Shown: positions 1-8,867, counted from the stretch's first letter. The stretch: 64,000 nucleotides of DNA from Candidatus Opimibacter skivensis (GCA_016721905.1 JADKHH010000026.1:62001-126000); one strand, 5' to 3'. Numbers and translations: made by a program. The notes: generated by a model not told the origin, from the letters alone.

Positions 1-13
1 TCGTTACCGATAA

Positions 14-137
14 ATGCTTACCGACTACTGATTACTGATTACTGAATACTGAATATATCCGACTACTGATTACCGATTACCGAATACTGAATACTGATTA
101 CCGATTACTGACTACTGATTACTGATTACCGTTTACC
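14..137. repeat. Imperfect 7-bp tandem repeats
   Basis: The stretch is built from variants of the heptamers ACTGATT, ACTGAAT and ACCGATT in near-continuous phase, ending just before the stop codon of the DUF4783 gene. No promoter or gene is visible in it. It is one of many unit-7 arrays in this window with different unit sequences. Confidence 0.85.
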
Positions 138-145
138 AGACAGGA

Positions 146-520
146 TTACTTCTGGATCCGGATTTCTGAGATCTTTTGCTGGGCGTCATAATATAACGTT
201 ACCCTATAATTTCCCTGGGCGGTGTAGAGATCTCCAATGGTATATTTCGCACGACCTTCCTGAGGCGTACTGACATGATTCTGCTTATAGCCCTTGACAG
301 TCTGTTTTGTAAAAAATTCTGAGAGTACCGTAGCCGCTTCAGTTGCAGCGAAAGTATCCTCGGTGCCTGGAATTAACAGGTCAACACTTTTACTAAAAAA
401 TGTGGCTAGTTCTGTGGCATTGCCTTTTTGCAGGGCGGCCTCAATTCCACTTTGCTGGGCAATGGACAGGACTGGCGAAAGGATCATAACCAGTAGAAAC
501 AAATTTTTAAGTGTGCTCAT
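146..520 (-). CDS. DUF4783 domain-containing secreted protein
   Basis: A 124-residue protein with a clear Sec signal peptide (about residues 1-21, ending near SIAQQ). The rest looks like the small NTF2-like DUF4783 family of Bacteroidota: an N-terminal helix pair (GIEAALQKGNATELATFF), a central FFTK segment, and a C-terminal strand pattern ending YYDAQQKISEIRIQK. Family members have no established biochemical role. It lies downstream of tauE on the same strand (58-base gap), so it may be the last gene of an mce-tauE-DUF4783 transcript. The family call rests on pattern recognition; the secreted location is the firmer part. Confidence 0.7.
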   Translation of the reverse strand: MSTLKNLFLLVMILSPVLSIAQQSGIEAALQKGNATELATFFSKSVDLLIPGTEDTFAATEAATVLSEFFTKQTVKGYKQNHVSTPQEGRAKYTIGDLYTAQGNYRVTLYYDAQQKISEIRIQK

Positions 521-578
521 AATGCTTGTGGTAACATCTTGATGGTAAAAATAGTTCTTTCAGATCAATTGGGTTTGC

Positions 579-1343
579 TTAGAAAACTTCGAAAAGCTTG
601 AGTACGGAAAGTGAAACAGCAATGATCAGGACAATGTAAGCCACTTTTGAGGCCCCGGGAATTTTACTGGCATAATGCGCTGCCATCCAGCCTCCTAAAA
701 ACTGCGCGGCACCCATGACGAGTCCAATCGTCCATATAATCTGGTCTGCCCATGCAAAAATAATAACCGCGATCAGTGTAAATGATCCTACCGTAATTGC
801 CTTTATCGTATTTGACTCAATCATCGGGAGTCTCGCAACCAGCACTAATACCGCCAGGTAGAAGACCCCCATTCCCATCTGGATAAACCCTCCGTAAAAA
901 CCCAATAGCAACATCATCGGCCAGACAACCCAACCCGGCAGTATACTCTTTTCAGCATGCGCGATCAGCCATCGCTCCGGCTTTACCAAAATCACTATCA
1001 ACATCACAATCATGAGAAACCTGAACACACCCATAAACTGGGCATGGGTGACATAGGTGGCTACAATGGTCCCGACAATAGCACCAAAGATGACCGGCAG
1101 GATGTATTTCCAATACCGGCTATACTCGATTTCTCTTTTGCCCCGGAAACCAGTCATGGCTCCGGCCGCATTCATCAGTACGCCAACCCGATTAGTCCCG
1201 TTTGCTATGTTACCTGGAAGCCCTAGTAATTCAGTCAAAACTGTCAGCGTAATGACAGAACCATTTCCTGCAAGGGCATTAATGATTCCGGCAAAAAATG
1301 CCCCCGTGAATGCAATCACAAAATGGTCAAAGGTCCAATCCAT
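579..1343 (-). CDS. TauE/SafE family sulfite exporter-like permease
   Basis: A 254-residue integral membrane protein with about eight hydrophobic segments. The N-terminal half carries the family-typical AFFAGIINALAGNGSVITL, a helix with a glycine/asparagine-rich re-entrant motif, and the second half has the related GFYGGFIQMGMGVF. TauE/SafE proteins move organic or inorganic anions (sulfite, sulfoacetate and others) across the inner membrane; the substrate here cannot be read from sequence. The start codon lies inside the 3' end of the methylmalonyl-CoA epimerase gene (17-base overlap), which indicates translational coupling. The overlap does not by itself imply a shared pathway. Confidence 0.85.
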   Translation of the reverse strand: MDWTFDHFVIAFTGAFFAGIINALAGNGSVITLTVLTELLGLPGNIANGTNRVGVLMNAAGAMTGFRGKREIEYSRYWKYILPVIFGAIVGTIVATYVTHAQFMGVFRFLMIVMLIVILVKPERWLIAHAEKSILPGWVVWPMMLLLGFYGGFIQMGMGVFYLAVLVLVARLPMIESNTIKAITVGSFTLIAVIIFAWADQIIWTIGLVMGAAQFLGGWMAAHYASKIPGASKVAYIVLIIAVSLSVLKLFEVF

Positions 1344-1764
1344 GCTTTACGGTCAATTCGGTTTCAGGAATCGTCTGACAAATTTCTATCAACACTCCAT
1401 TAGCCGACCTGGGGTGAATAAAACAAACCCATTTGTTGTCAGCCCCGATGGATGGTTCTTCCTGCAGGAGCTGAAACCCTTCTTCCTTCAATCGCTGCAT
1501 TTCTGCACGGATATCCTTCACTTCAAACGCAATATGGTGAATGCCCTCTCCTTTTCGGTCAATAAACTTAGCTATCGGACTATCCGGATGGGTCGCCTCC
1601 AGTAATTCAATTTTAGCCTGCCCGGCCTGAAAGAATGACGTGATGACACCCTGTTCAAGGACCTCCTCATGCTTGTAAGGGGAAGCATCCAGCAGTCTGC
1701 TAAATAAGGGGTCACTCTGCTCAAGGGACTTCACCGCAATTCCGATGTGCTCAACAGTATACAT
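1327..1764 (-). CDS. mce: Methylmalonyl-CoA epimerase
   Basis: A 145-residue glyoxalase/VOC-fold protein that interconverts (R)- and (S)-methylmalonyl-CoA in the propionate/succinate route, in the cytosol. Visible features are the N-terminal strand with the metal ligand His (YTVEHIGIAV), the second ligand set in GEGIHHIAFEV, and the terminal Glu strand GVLIEICQ. Length matches the family (about 135-150). Two VOC modules are seen, as expected for one active site. It is the first gene of a minus-strand group and faces the secreted hydrolase gene across about 100 bases. The methylmalonyl-CoA mutase is not in the window. Confidence 0.92.
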   Translation of the reverse strand: MYTVEHIGIAVKSLEQSDPLFSRLLDASPYKHEEVLEQGVITSFFQAGQAKIELLEATHPDSPIAKFIDRKGEGIHHIAFEVKDIRAEMQRLKEEGFQLLQEEPSIGADNKWVCFIHPRSANGVLIEICQTIPETELTVKHGLDL

Positions 1765-1863
1765 ATGTCAGCCGGTTTGGATTATATATTCGGCAAATTA
1801 ATTATATTTTTGACCTCTGAGCTGCCATGTATCCTATATAATTCAAACACAACCTTTAACACC

Positions 1864-3306
1864 ATGAACAAATCCATCACAAAATTTTTACTCCTTTTTA
1901 TCACCCTCTTCTGCGGAAAGACCGTATTTGCACAGGATTACCTGCTTGAATCCACTTTCCTGGGCAGCCGCAGCAAATTTGAACTTCTGGTGCTGTTTGG
2001 ACAGGCCGTTGACTATGATGTAGACCTGTACAGGATCAGATACAAGACTCCTGGTTCGGATTTGCTTCCTGATACAGCATCCGGACTTTTAGTGATACCC
2101 CAGGTACCGGCCGGTACTCAGCTACCGATCGTCCTCTATGAACATGGAACAACAGCAGGCCCAACAGATGTGCCTTCCCAGCTTCGTGGCGGTTTTGAAG
2201 TAGCCATGGCCTATGCTGCTTTTGGCTTCATTACTGTGGCCCCCGATTATCTGGGCCTGGGTGATTCCAGGGGATTCCATCCCTATGTGCATGCTTCCAC
2301 AGAGGCATACGCATCCCTGGATATGCTCAATGCATCCCTCGAATATCTGGATTTCAATGAACCGGAATGGAATCCGAATTTCCTTTTTGTAGCGGGCTAC
2401 TCACAAGGTGGACATGCCTCCATGGCTGTACACAAGGAAATCGAAGATTTCTGGTCCTTTGTTTATCCCGTGACAGCGGCAACACATATGTCTGGTCCAT
2501 ACAGCCTTTCAGGTGTGATGCGTGACATTATCCTAAGTGACGTTTCTTATGGATCACCTGCCTATATTGCCTATATCGCTTTAGGCTACCAGACGATCTA
2601 TGGCAATATATTTAATACTGTCAACGATGTCTTTAAAGAGCCTTTTGCAACCAGTATCAACGACTTTTATACCGGGGCTATCAACCTCACCACTTTAAAT
2701 GCCCAGTTGATTTCAGCACTTGCTGTAGATGGCGATACGATCAACAAGCGTATGTTCCAGGATAGTGTCATCACCGCCATTTCTACCCAATCGAATCATC
2801 CAATCAACGTAGCTCTCCGAGACAATGACACCTATGACTGGGCTCCTTCTGCACCAACCCGATTATATTATTGTGGTGGCGACGAACAAGTGCCTTTTCA
2901 GAATTCACTCATTGCGGAAACGACCATGCAGGCTAACGGTGCGGCAGATGTCCTTGCTGTCAACCTGAACCCAACCTTTTCGCATGGCCAGTGCGTTTTT
3001 CCAGCAATCCTGTCATCGATAGATTTTTTCCAATCGTTTGTCAATCCTTCCTCTATTAGCGGACTGGATCTGAAAGCTCAGGAACTAAGGATTTCTCCAA
3101 ACCCTGCAAATGATGAAATCCTCATTGACTGGGAAAAGGCAAAGGGTGGAATGGACTATGAAATAATTAATGCAAATGGGCAGACGATGACCAGAGGTCA
3201 TAGTTATCTGAATAGGGTCAAGGTTGACCAGTTACCGGCTGGCATCTATGTGATCATCAGTTCGGCGGAAGGTGAAACCCGGATGGCTAGGTTTGTTCGT
3301 CAATGA
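1864..3306 (+). CDS. Secreted alpha/beta hydrolase (lipase/esterase-like) with T9SS sorting domain
   Basis: A 480-residue protein. The ATG at 1864 is preferred to an in-frame ATG 117 bases upstream because it is followed directly by a signal peptide (MNKSITKFLLLFITLFCG, cleavage near FAQD). The mature part is an alpha/beta hydrolase: nucleophile elbow GYSQGGHA with the catalytic Ser, a VLYEHGTTAG oxyanion-loop motif, and a late Asp/His region (FSHGQC). This resembles secretory lipases and prolyl-oligopeptidase-like esterases. The last about 80 residues (LRISPNPANDEILIDW to IYVIISSAEGETRMARFVRQ) are a T9SS type A sorting domain, so the enzyme should reach the cell surface or medium. The substrate is unknown. 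Confidence 0.85.
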   Translation: MNKSITKFLLLFITLFCGKTVFAQDYLLESTFLGSRSKFELLVLFGQAVDYDVDLYRIRYKTPGSDLLPDTASGLLVIPQVPAGTQLPIVLYEHGTTAGPTDVPSQLRGGFEVAMAYAAFGFITVAPDYLGLGDSRGFHPYVHASTEAYASLDMLNASLEYLDFNEPEWNPNFLFVAGYSQGGHASMAVHKEIEDFWSFVYPVTAATHMSGPYSLSGVMRDIILSDVSYGSPAYIAYIALGYQTIYGNIFNTVNDVFKEPFATSINDFYTGAINLTTLNAQLISALAVDGDTINKRMFQDSVITAISTQSNHPINVALRDNDTYDWAPSAPTRLYYCGGDEQVPFQNSLIAETTMQANGAADVLAVNLNPTFSHGQCVFPAILSSIDFFQSFVNPSSISGLDLKAQELRISPNPANDEILIDWEKAKGGMDYEIINANGQTMTRGHSYLNRVKVDQLPAGIYVIISSAEGETRMARFVRQ

Positions 3307-3716
3307 GCATCCACATAGACAAGTTTGAAGAAGAAATCCATTTCCTCATAGCCGAGCGGGGAAAAGAATATTTCGATGCCCACCAGGTGCTCATGCTTCA
3401 ACAGACGACGGAAGGATGGACAGCAGTCATCGAAGGTTCTGAAACCTATCAGGTATTGCTCGAAGGTCATGATGTGATTTCACAATGGCACTGCACTTGT
3501 CCTTTCGAACATGGTCCGGTGTGTAAACATATCGCGGCAGTGCTGTATGCAGTAAGGGATGAAATCCATATTAACAGAGCCAATGCAAGTGGCGAAATTG
3601 ATCAATGGATTGAAGGTGCATCGCCTGAGGTATTGAGGCGCATTTTAAAAATAGAGGTCCGCAAGCATGAAGGGGTACGGGCGGATGTGTATCATGAAAT
3701 GAAAAGTGAGCAGTGA
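3303..3716 (+). CDS. SWIM zinc finger protein
   Basis: A 137-residue cytosolic protein. Its centre holds a SWIM-type zinc site: WHCTCPFEHG followed by VCKHIAAVLYAV, giving the C-x-C-xn-C-x-H ligand pattern. SWIM domains bind DNA or protein and are usually joined to SNF2 helicases; here the protein is free-standing. The start overlaps the hydrolase stop by four bases (ATGA), so the two are translationally coupled although one product is secreted and the other is not. The final residues (KSEQ) and the stop codon are supplied by a 7-bp repeat array, so the natural C-terminus may have been remodelled. Confidence 0.85.
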   Translation: MSIHIDKFEEEIHFLIAERGKEYFDAHQVLMLQQTTEGWTAVIEGSETYQVLLEGHDVISQWHCTCPFEHGPVCKHIAAVLYAVRDEIHINRANASGEIDQWIEGASPEVLRRILKIEVRKHEGVRADVYHEMKSEQ

Positions 3717-3756
3717 GCAGTGAGCAGTGAACAGTTAGCAGTTAGCAGTTAACAGC
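3705..3756. repeat. 7-bp tandem repeats overlapping a gene end
   Basis: About seven units of the type AGCAGTG grading into AGCAGTT and AACAGTT. The array begins inside the SWIM gene, provides its stop codon, and continues into the gap before the AMP nucleosidase gene. Confidence 0.9.
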
Positions 3757-3804
3757 AGACAAGGTTAAGTATGAAATTTAAGAATCATAGACAAAATACC
3801 TGGT

Positions 3805-4578
3805 ATGAAAACAAAAGCGGATATCGTCAATAACTGGCTGCCAAGGTATACAGGGATGTCCCTGGACATGTTTGAGAAGTATATTATCCTGGTCAACTTC
3901 TCACATTATGTAGATGTGTTTTCTGAAAAATTTGGTGTGGATGTATATGGAAGAGGTCTTTCCATGCAGTGTGCAACCGCGGAGCATATCACCATCATTA
4001 ATTTTGGGATGGGGAGTGCCAATGCTGCCACGATCATGGATTTACTCATGGCTATCAAACCAAAGGCTTGTCTGTTTCTCGGCAAATGTGGTGGATTAAA
4101 ACAAAAGAAAAATAATGTCGGAGACCTCATACTCCCCATAGCAGCTATCCGGGGCGAAGGAACTTCTAATGATTACTTTCCTTCTGAAGTTCCAGCCTTG
4201 CCTTCGTTTGCGCTTCAAAAAGCTATTTCTACCACCATCCGTGATTATGCGAAGGATTACTGGACCGGCACGGTCTATACCACCAACAGGCGGGTATGGG
4301 AATTTGATTTGAAGTTTAAGAAATACCTCAATAAAATACGCGCCAGTGCTATTGATATGGAGACAGCCACTTTGTTTAGTGTTGGCTTTCACAATGGAAT
4401 ACCTACAGGCGCATTGTTACTGGTCTCTGACATGCCGATGGTGCCTGAAGGAGTCAAGACAACCCACAGCGACGTTACAGTCACCAGTACGTATGCTTCA
4501 ACGCATCTTGAAATCGGGATTGATTCGCTGCGGCAATTGATCCACAATAAACTGACGGTGAAACACCTGAAATTCTAG
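3805..4578 (+). CDS. amn: AMP nucleosidase (short form)
   Basis: A 257-residue phosphorylase-fold protein that hydrolyses AMP to adenine and ribose 5-phosphate. Visible signatures are the phosphate/ribose-site loop INFGMGSANAATIMDLL, FLGKCGGL, the strand GDLILPIAAIRGEGTS, and SAIDMETATLFSVG, the Glu-containing purine nucleoside phosphorylase motif. It lacks the N-terminal regulatory domain of the long E. coli enzyme (about 480 residues), as is common in Bacteroidota. Alternatives are other PNP/UDP family members, but GEGTSNDYFP and the length favour AMP nucleosidase. It sits alone between repeat arrays. Confidence 0.85.
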   Translation: MKTKADIVNNWLPRYTGMSLDMFEKYIILVNFSHYVDVFSEKFGVDVYGRGLSMQCATAEHITIINFGMGSANAATIMDLLMAIKPKACLFLGKCGGLKQKKNNVGDLILPIAAIRGEGTSNDYFPSEVPALPSFALQKAISTTIRDYAKDYWTGTVYTTNRRVWEFDLKFKKYLNKIRASAIDMETATLFSVGFHNGIPTGALLLVSDMPMVPEGVKTTHSDVTVTSTYASTHLEIGIDSLRQLIHNKLTVKHLKF

Positions 4579-4580
4579 AT

Positions 4581-4632
4581 GTAAGAGAGTGAGAGAGTAA
4601 GTAAGAGAGTAAGAGAGTAAGAGAGTAAGAGA
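4581..4632. repeat. 8-bp tandem repeats (GTAAGAGA)
   Basis: About six units of GTAAGAGA and variants lie right behind the amn stop codon and run up to the stem of the terminator hairpin. Period 8 rather than 7 here. Confidence 0.85.
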
Positions 4633-4663
4633 AATGCAATGGCTTGCGCCATTGCATTTTTGT
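4632..4663. terminator. Bidirectional hairpin terminator
   Basis: A perfect 12-bp stem, AAATGCAATGGC with its complement at 4648-4659 around the loop TTGC, followed by a T run. It lies between the convergent amn and flotillin genes and could stop transcription from both sides because the A/T flank is symmetric. Confidence 0.8.
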
Positions 4664-4665
4664 TT

Positions 4666-4693
4666 GCCAATTGCCCACTGCCAATTGCCTATT
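4666..4693. repeat. 7-bp tandem repeats (GCCAATT)
   Basis: Four units in phase: GCCAATT, GCCCACT, GCCAATT, GCCTATT. The last unit touches the stop codon of the flotillin gene. Confidence 0.7.
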
Positions 4694-6110
4694 ATTCTTT
4701 AGGCTCTTTTTCTTCAATTGCCTCTTCTGGTTTAACCTTTCCCAGATATGTTGGAAGTTCCATGCCGGCCATATTGAAAAGTTCATTCAACGGGGGAACG
4801 GATTTATACATGCTTGAGATAAACTTCGAAGTATTGTTGCCAGATCCTTCCTGGTTACCACCTTCCCAAACGGTGACCTTATCGATCTTGATATTCTTGA
4901 TGGCATCTACCTGCGTCTTGACCAGTTCAGGGAGTTTGTCGGCGATGAGCATCAACACAGCATCTCTTGGATTTCCACCTACTGCTTTGACGATTTCGTC
5001 AAAACCATCAGCTTGCTTCTGGAGTACTTCATAGAGACCTTTGGCTTCAGCTTCCTTTTGCATGAACACAGCATCAGCCAGACCTCTGGCTACTAAACGG
5101 GTCCGCTCCGCTTCTGCTTCGGCATCAATTTCTATCCTGCGCTTGGCTATTTCTGCCTGGACGATGACATCCGCTTCGCGCGATGCCCTTTCCCTGTCTG
5201 CGCGTGCAAGCTCTGCATTCTTCTCCGCGAGATAAGCCTCCTGGAGAGAATTAGCAGCCTGAATTTTTTCTGCGGCTGTTGCCTTTCGCAGTGCTTCAGC
5301 TTCTTTTAGTCTTCGTTCTGCATTGGATATAGCCATCCGCACCTTAGCTTCATTTTCTCCATCGATTGCATTCGCTTCCGCAGTGGCCTCCCCGACTTTA
5401 GCAATAGCATCTGCGGCACTAACAGATACTCTCTTCTCCTTATTAGCATTTGCTTCACCGATACTTCCGTCCCTGTTTTTTTCAGCTACGCTTTGCTTGG
5501 CATCATTGATGGCTTTCGCAGCAGCTTCTTTACCTAATGCTTCAATGTACCCGCTCTCATCCTGGATGTCTGTTACGTTTACGTTGATCAGGGTCAGACC
5601 GATTTTTTTCAATTCGCTGCCCACGTTTGAACTGACGTTGGTCAGAAATTTATCCCTGTCCGAATTGATTTCTTCAATATCCATCGTGGCCACTACTAAC
5701 CTGAGCTGGCCAAAGATGATGTCCTTTGCAGTCTCCCTGATTTCATCTGTAGATTTACCAAGCAGGCGCTCAGAAGCAACCTCCATAATGCCGGGCTCAT
5801 TACTCACCGCTACTGTAAAGCGTGAAGGAACACTCACCCTGATATTTTGCCTGGAAAGTGCTCCCCGGAGATCAACATCAATGCTGATCGGTGTGAGGTC
5901 CATATACTGATAGTCCTGGATGACAGGCCATATAAATGCTGCTCCTCCGGCGAGACACTTGGAAGACTGGCCAGTACCCGTTTTACCATAGATGACCAAT
6001 ATCTTATCAGATGGGCATCGTTTGTACCTGGAAACAAACCATAAGAGCATAATAAAAACCAACCCGATGAGGCCGGCAACAATAACTACAAGAGAGCTTG
6101 ATAAATCCAT
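4692..6110 (-). CDS. Flotillin-like SPFH membrane-scaffold protein
   Basis: A 472-residue protein with one N-terminal membrane anchor (about residues 7-28), then a PHB/SPFH domain (about 30-200: KILVIYGKTGTGQSSKC, DVDLRGALSRQNIRVSVPS, SERLLGKSTDEIRETAKDI), then a long Ala/Glu-rich coiled coil (about 205-370). The C-terminal tail carries the conserved VGGNPRDAVLMLIADKLPELV. Flotillins oligomerise at the inner membrane and organise detergent-resistant membrane patches. It follows an NfeD-like gene on the same strand with an 81-base gap, which is the classical floT/nfeD pairing. The tail from about 440 is Glu/Pro-rich. Confidence 0.92.
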   Translation of the reverse strand: MDLSSSLVVIVAGLIGLVFIMLLWFVSRYKRCPSDKILVIYGKTGTGQSSKCLAGGAAFIWPVIQDYQYMDLTPISIDVDLRGALSRQNIRVSVPSRFTVAVSNEPGIMEVASERLLGKSTDEIRETAKDIIFGQLRLVVATMDIEEINSDRDKFLTNVSSNVGSELKKIGLTLINVNVTDIQDESGYIEALGKEAAAKAINDAKQSVAEKNRDGSIGEANANKEKRVSVSAADAIAKVGEATAEANAIDGENEAKVRMAISNAERRLKEAEALRKATAAEKIQAANSLQEAYLAEKNAELARADRERASREADVIVQAEIAKRRIEIDAEAEAERTRLVARGLADAVFMQKEAEAKGLYEVLQKQADGFDEIVKAVGGNPRDAVLMLIADKLPELVKTQVDAIKNIKIDKVTVWEGGNQEGSGNNTSKFISSMYKSVPPLNELFNMAGMELPTYLGKVKPEEAIEEKEPKE

Positions 6111-6191
6111 GTGAGATGGTGTTTTTAGGTGAGGTTAGTGAGTATGACTGTTATATAATATATACTTGTTTGTAAACAAAAGGTGCGGCTA

Positions 6192-6821
6192 TCAGGTGAA
6201 ACTATTTGCTTCTGCTTCCAATTCAACAGGAAGCGATACAACTTTCAAGGTGTTATCCTCCATGATCTCTACGACCTTAACATGGGCACCTGTCCTCAGC
6301 ATCTCCCCATCTGTCATAGCATCCATTTCGCGCACTGTTCCATCAATCTTCAGATGGATTTTGCCCTTCCCAACCTGATGGGCGGGTATCGGCAGGTAAA
6401 CTTCTCCATGCTGATCAAGTGCGTGGTAAAAATTTAGTGTCCCGGATTGTTCCAATTGAGCAAATTTAAACATCAGGTAGGCAACAATAAACATGGCTGT
6501 CAGGCCTACCCCGGTAGCCAGTGCAACTGAAATCCAGACACTGAGTTGATTGCCCATCGCCAGGACGCCGGTCCAACCAAAAAAAGTAAAAAAAGCAATG
6601 ATACTCCTCGCGGAGAGTGCAGAAAATTCGTGCTCCAATGATCCGGAATCACCTCCATGGTCAAAGTCTGTATCACTATCGGAATCAAAACCTATGAGGA
6701 GCAGAATAAACTGGATAAAAAACAGGACGCTGAAAATGATGGCCATAAACCAAAATACCTGATGTGGAGAAGAGAGGGCATCCCACCATTGATTTATAGA
6801 AAAGCCTTTAGTCACTGGCAC
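6192..6821 (-). CDS. NfeD-like membrane protein with C-terminal OB fold
   Basis: A 209-residue protein with hydrophobic segments near residues 22-44, 72-92 and 98-120, and an acidic loop (DSDSDTDFDHGGDSGS) after the first. The C-terminal 75 residues (GEVYLPIPAHQVGKGKIHLKI, REMDAMTDGEMLRTGAHVKVVEI, NTLKVVSL) form the OB-like domain typical of NfeD/YqiJ partners of flotillins. It is upstream of the flotillin gene on the same strand, so the two are probably co-transcribed and act together in the membrane. No ClpP-like protease domain is present (short NfeD class). Confidence 0.8.
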   Translation of the reverse strand: MPVTKGFSINQWWDALSSPHQVFWFMAIIFSVLFFIQFILLLIGFDSDSDTDFDHGGDSGSLEHEFSALSARSIIAFFTFFGWTGVLAMGNQLSVWISVALATGVGLTAMFIVAYLMFKFAQLEQSGTLNFYHALDQHGEVYLPIPAHQVGKGKIHLKIDGTVREMDAMTDGEMLRTGAHVKVVEIMEDNTLKVVSLPVELEAEANSFT

Positions 6822-6950
6822 TTACATTTTCGGTTGTTGGCAAGATAACATGTATTTCGAAGGAAAGATTCTTCCTTTTAGACCAAATGCGTCTGGCCGC
6901 CTAACAAGAAAGTTAAGAAAGTGGATAGAATCATATGGTGAAAATTAAAG

Positions 6951-6958
6951 TAATTTTG
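6951..6958 (+). promoter_or_regulatory. Putative Bacteroidota -7 element (TAATTTTG)
   Basis: Matches TAnnTTTG, 23 bases before the prs start codon. No convincing -33 TTTG was seen at the expected spacing. Confidence 0.45.
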
Positions 6959-6981
6959 GCCCTGTAACATAACCAACCATC

Positions 6982-7911
6982 GTGGACGTAAAATTATTCA
7001 GCGGAAAGTACTCCAGTTACCTGGCAGAGAAGATAGCAGACTATTATGGTTATTCCCTTGGAAAATGGGATTGCCTGCGTTTCAGCGATGGCGAGATGCA
7101 ACCTGTCATCGAAGAGTCTGTCCGGGGTTCCTATGTCTTTTTCATTCAGTCCACAGCTGCTCCGGCTGATAATCTCCTGGAATTATTGTTGCTCATCGAC
7201 ACGGCCAGGCGGGCCTCTGCTGATTACATCACAGCGGTGATTCCATATTTCGGTTATGCCCGGCAGGACCGGAAAGACAAGCCCAGGGTTCCGATTTCAG
7301 CCAAACTGATTGCTAATCTGATCGAAGCAGCGGGTGCAAACCGCATCATGACGATGGATCTGCATGCTGACCAGATTCAGGGATTCTTTGATATACCCTT
7401 GGATCACCTGAGGAGCAACGCCATTTTCGTGCCTTATCTGGAAGGATTGGATCGTGAATCTGTGATTTTTGCTTCCCCTGATGTTGGCGGCGTCAAAAGA
7501 GCCAGAAACTATGCCAATCATTTCCAGTGTGAACTGGTGATATGTGATAAATATCGTCGCAGGGCGAATGAAGTAGCCGGTATGACGGTCATCGGGGATG
7601 TCCAGGGCAAAGATGTCATCCTGGTAGATGACCTTGCGGATACGGCCGGTACCTTGTGCAAGGCGGCTGATGCGCTGGTGCAGAAAGGGGCGAAGAGCGT
7701 CCGGGCGATATGTACCCATCCGGTACTGTCCGGTAAGGCGTATGAAAACATTGAATCATCCCAACTGACGGAGCTGATCGTCACCGATACTTTGCCTTTG
7801 AGGAGGACCTCACCAAAGATCAAGGTATTGTCTTCGGCCAAACTCTTTGCGCATGCGATCCGGAATACGCATGAGCACCGGTCGATATCTGCTTTGTTTT
7901 TAGGGGATTAA
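6982..7911 (+). CDS. prs: Ribose-phosphate pyrophosphokinase
   Basis: A 309-residue cytosolic enzyme making PRPP from ribose 5-phosphate and ATP for nucleotide, His and Trp synthesis. Motifs seen: FSDGEMQPVIEESVRG, the catalytic/ATP loop YFGYARQDRKDKPRVPISAKL, the His loop MTMDLHADQIQGFFDIPLDHL, SPDVGGVKRA, and the PRPP loop VILVDDLADTAGTLCKA. Length matches the family. The start is GTG at 6982; no better ATG lies in frame upstream. It is followed 230 bases later by the L25 gene, a common neighbour, though that gene has its own -7 element. Confidence 0.96.
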   Translation: MDVKLFSGKYSSYLAEKIADYYGYSLGKWDCLRFSDGEMQPVIEESVRGSYVFFIQSTAAPADNLLELLLLIDTARRASADYITAVIPYFGYARQDRKDKPRVPISAKLIANLIEAAGANRIMTMDLHADQIQGFFDIPLDHLRSNAIFVPYLEGLDRESVIFASPDVGGVKRARNYANHFQCELVICDKYRRRANEVAGMTVIGDVQGKDVILVDDLADTAGTLCKAADALVQKGAKSVRAICTHPVLSGKAYENIESSQLTELIVTDTLPLRRTSPKIKVLSSAKLFAHAIRNTHEHRSISALFLGD

Positions 7912-8095
7912 CAGTGAGGTTTTTGTTATAGATAACTATTTATTAAAATATTATATATAATAAAAAATAATTATTTATCGTATTTCAGCTATAAGCTGCC
8001 TTAAAATTGACCTATTCTTATCTCCTGCAAAACACCTGGTTTTTCAGCCCCGGAATATTTTTACGCTTTACACCTGATTTTTTATCTTAAAATCA

Positions 8096-8103
8096 TACCT
8101 TTG
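8096..8103 (+). promoter_or_regulatory. Putative -7 element (TACCTTTG) for rplY
   Basis: Matches TAnnTTTG, 38 bases before the L25 start codon, within an AT-rich 230-base gap behind prs. It suggests L25 can be transcribed separately from prs. Confidence 0.45.
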
Positions 8104-8141
8104 CGTGCCCTAATGGAAACAGGGGCTCAAATATTTAGGTT

Positions 8142-8816
8142 ATGGAAGTAATGACACTGAACGCTTCGACCAGGAAAGACCTGGGAAAAGTCGCTACAAA
8201 GGCGGTTCGCAAAAGCAATCTCATCCCATGTGTACTGTATGGAGGTAATGAGTTACAACATTTTACCCTCGCTCCCCTGGACCTGAGGACACTTGTTTAT
8301 TCTCCAGAATTTAAAGTGGTCGAGATCAACGTGGATGGTCAGGTGCATAAATGTATCCTCAAATCTGTTCAATACCATCCGGTCACTGACAGTATCATGC
8401 ACATCGATTTTCTTCGCCTGATTGAAAATCACCCGATTAAGATCGAGGTTCCTATCAGTTTTGAAGGAGTTGCACATGGTCTTAAGGCTGGTGGCAAACT
8501 GATCAAGAAGATGAGGAAGGTGAAAATAAAGACCCTACCGGAAAACCTCATTGACAAGATTGTCCTTGATACTACTTCCATGGGCCTTGGCCAATCACAG
8601 CGGATCAAAGACTTATTGCTTGCTGAGGGCGTCGAAGTTCTCAACAACGAAAATATACCAGTTGCCACGATAGATATCCCAAGGGCTCTCCGTGGTGCAG
8701 CTACAGAAGAAGCTGCAGCACCTGGTAAAGCAGCAGCGCCTGCTAAAGCCGCGGCTCCTGCAAAAGCAGCAGCGCCTGCTAAAGCTGCAGCACCAGCAAA
8801 AGCCGCTAAGAAATAA
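8142..8816 (+). CDS. rplY: 50S ribosomal protein L25/general stress protein Ctc
   Basis: A 224-residue protein: N-terminal L25 beta-barrel that binds 5S rRNA (residues 1-95, LNASTRKDLGKVATKAVRK, PCVLYGG, SVQYHPVTDSIMHIDFLRL) and the C-terminal TL5/Ctc domain (about 100-190, KIEVPISFEGVAHGLKAGG, LPENLIDKIVLDTTSMGLGQS). The last about 30 residues are a low-complexity tail of AAAPAK repeats. Codons vary between the repeats (GCT, GCA, GCG mixed), so the tail looks maintained at protein level rather than freshly amplified. Peptidyl-tRNA hydrolase, which often follows, is absent here. Confidence 0.95.
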   Translation: MEVMTLNASTRKDLGKVATKAVRKSNLIPCVLYGGNELQHFTLAPLDLRTLVYSPEFKVVEINVDGQVHKCILKSVQYHPVTDSIMHIDFLRLIENHPIKIEVPISFEGVAHGLKAGGKLIKKMRKVKIKTLPENLIDKIVLDTTSMGLGQSQRIKDLLLAEGVEVLNNENIPVATIDIPRALRGAATEEAAAPGKAAAPAKAAAPAKAAAPAKAAAPAKAAKK

Positions 8817-8867
8817 TACTATTTTCCCGGAGATGCCATCAACTTGGTATTCACCATTAAATACAGA

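Noticed and set aside
4481..4786. 101-codon minus-strand frame between amn and the flotillin gene
   Set aside because: It is built from the GTAAGAGA repeat, the terminator hairpin and gene ends; no family resemblance.
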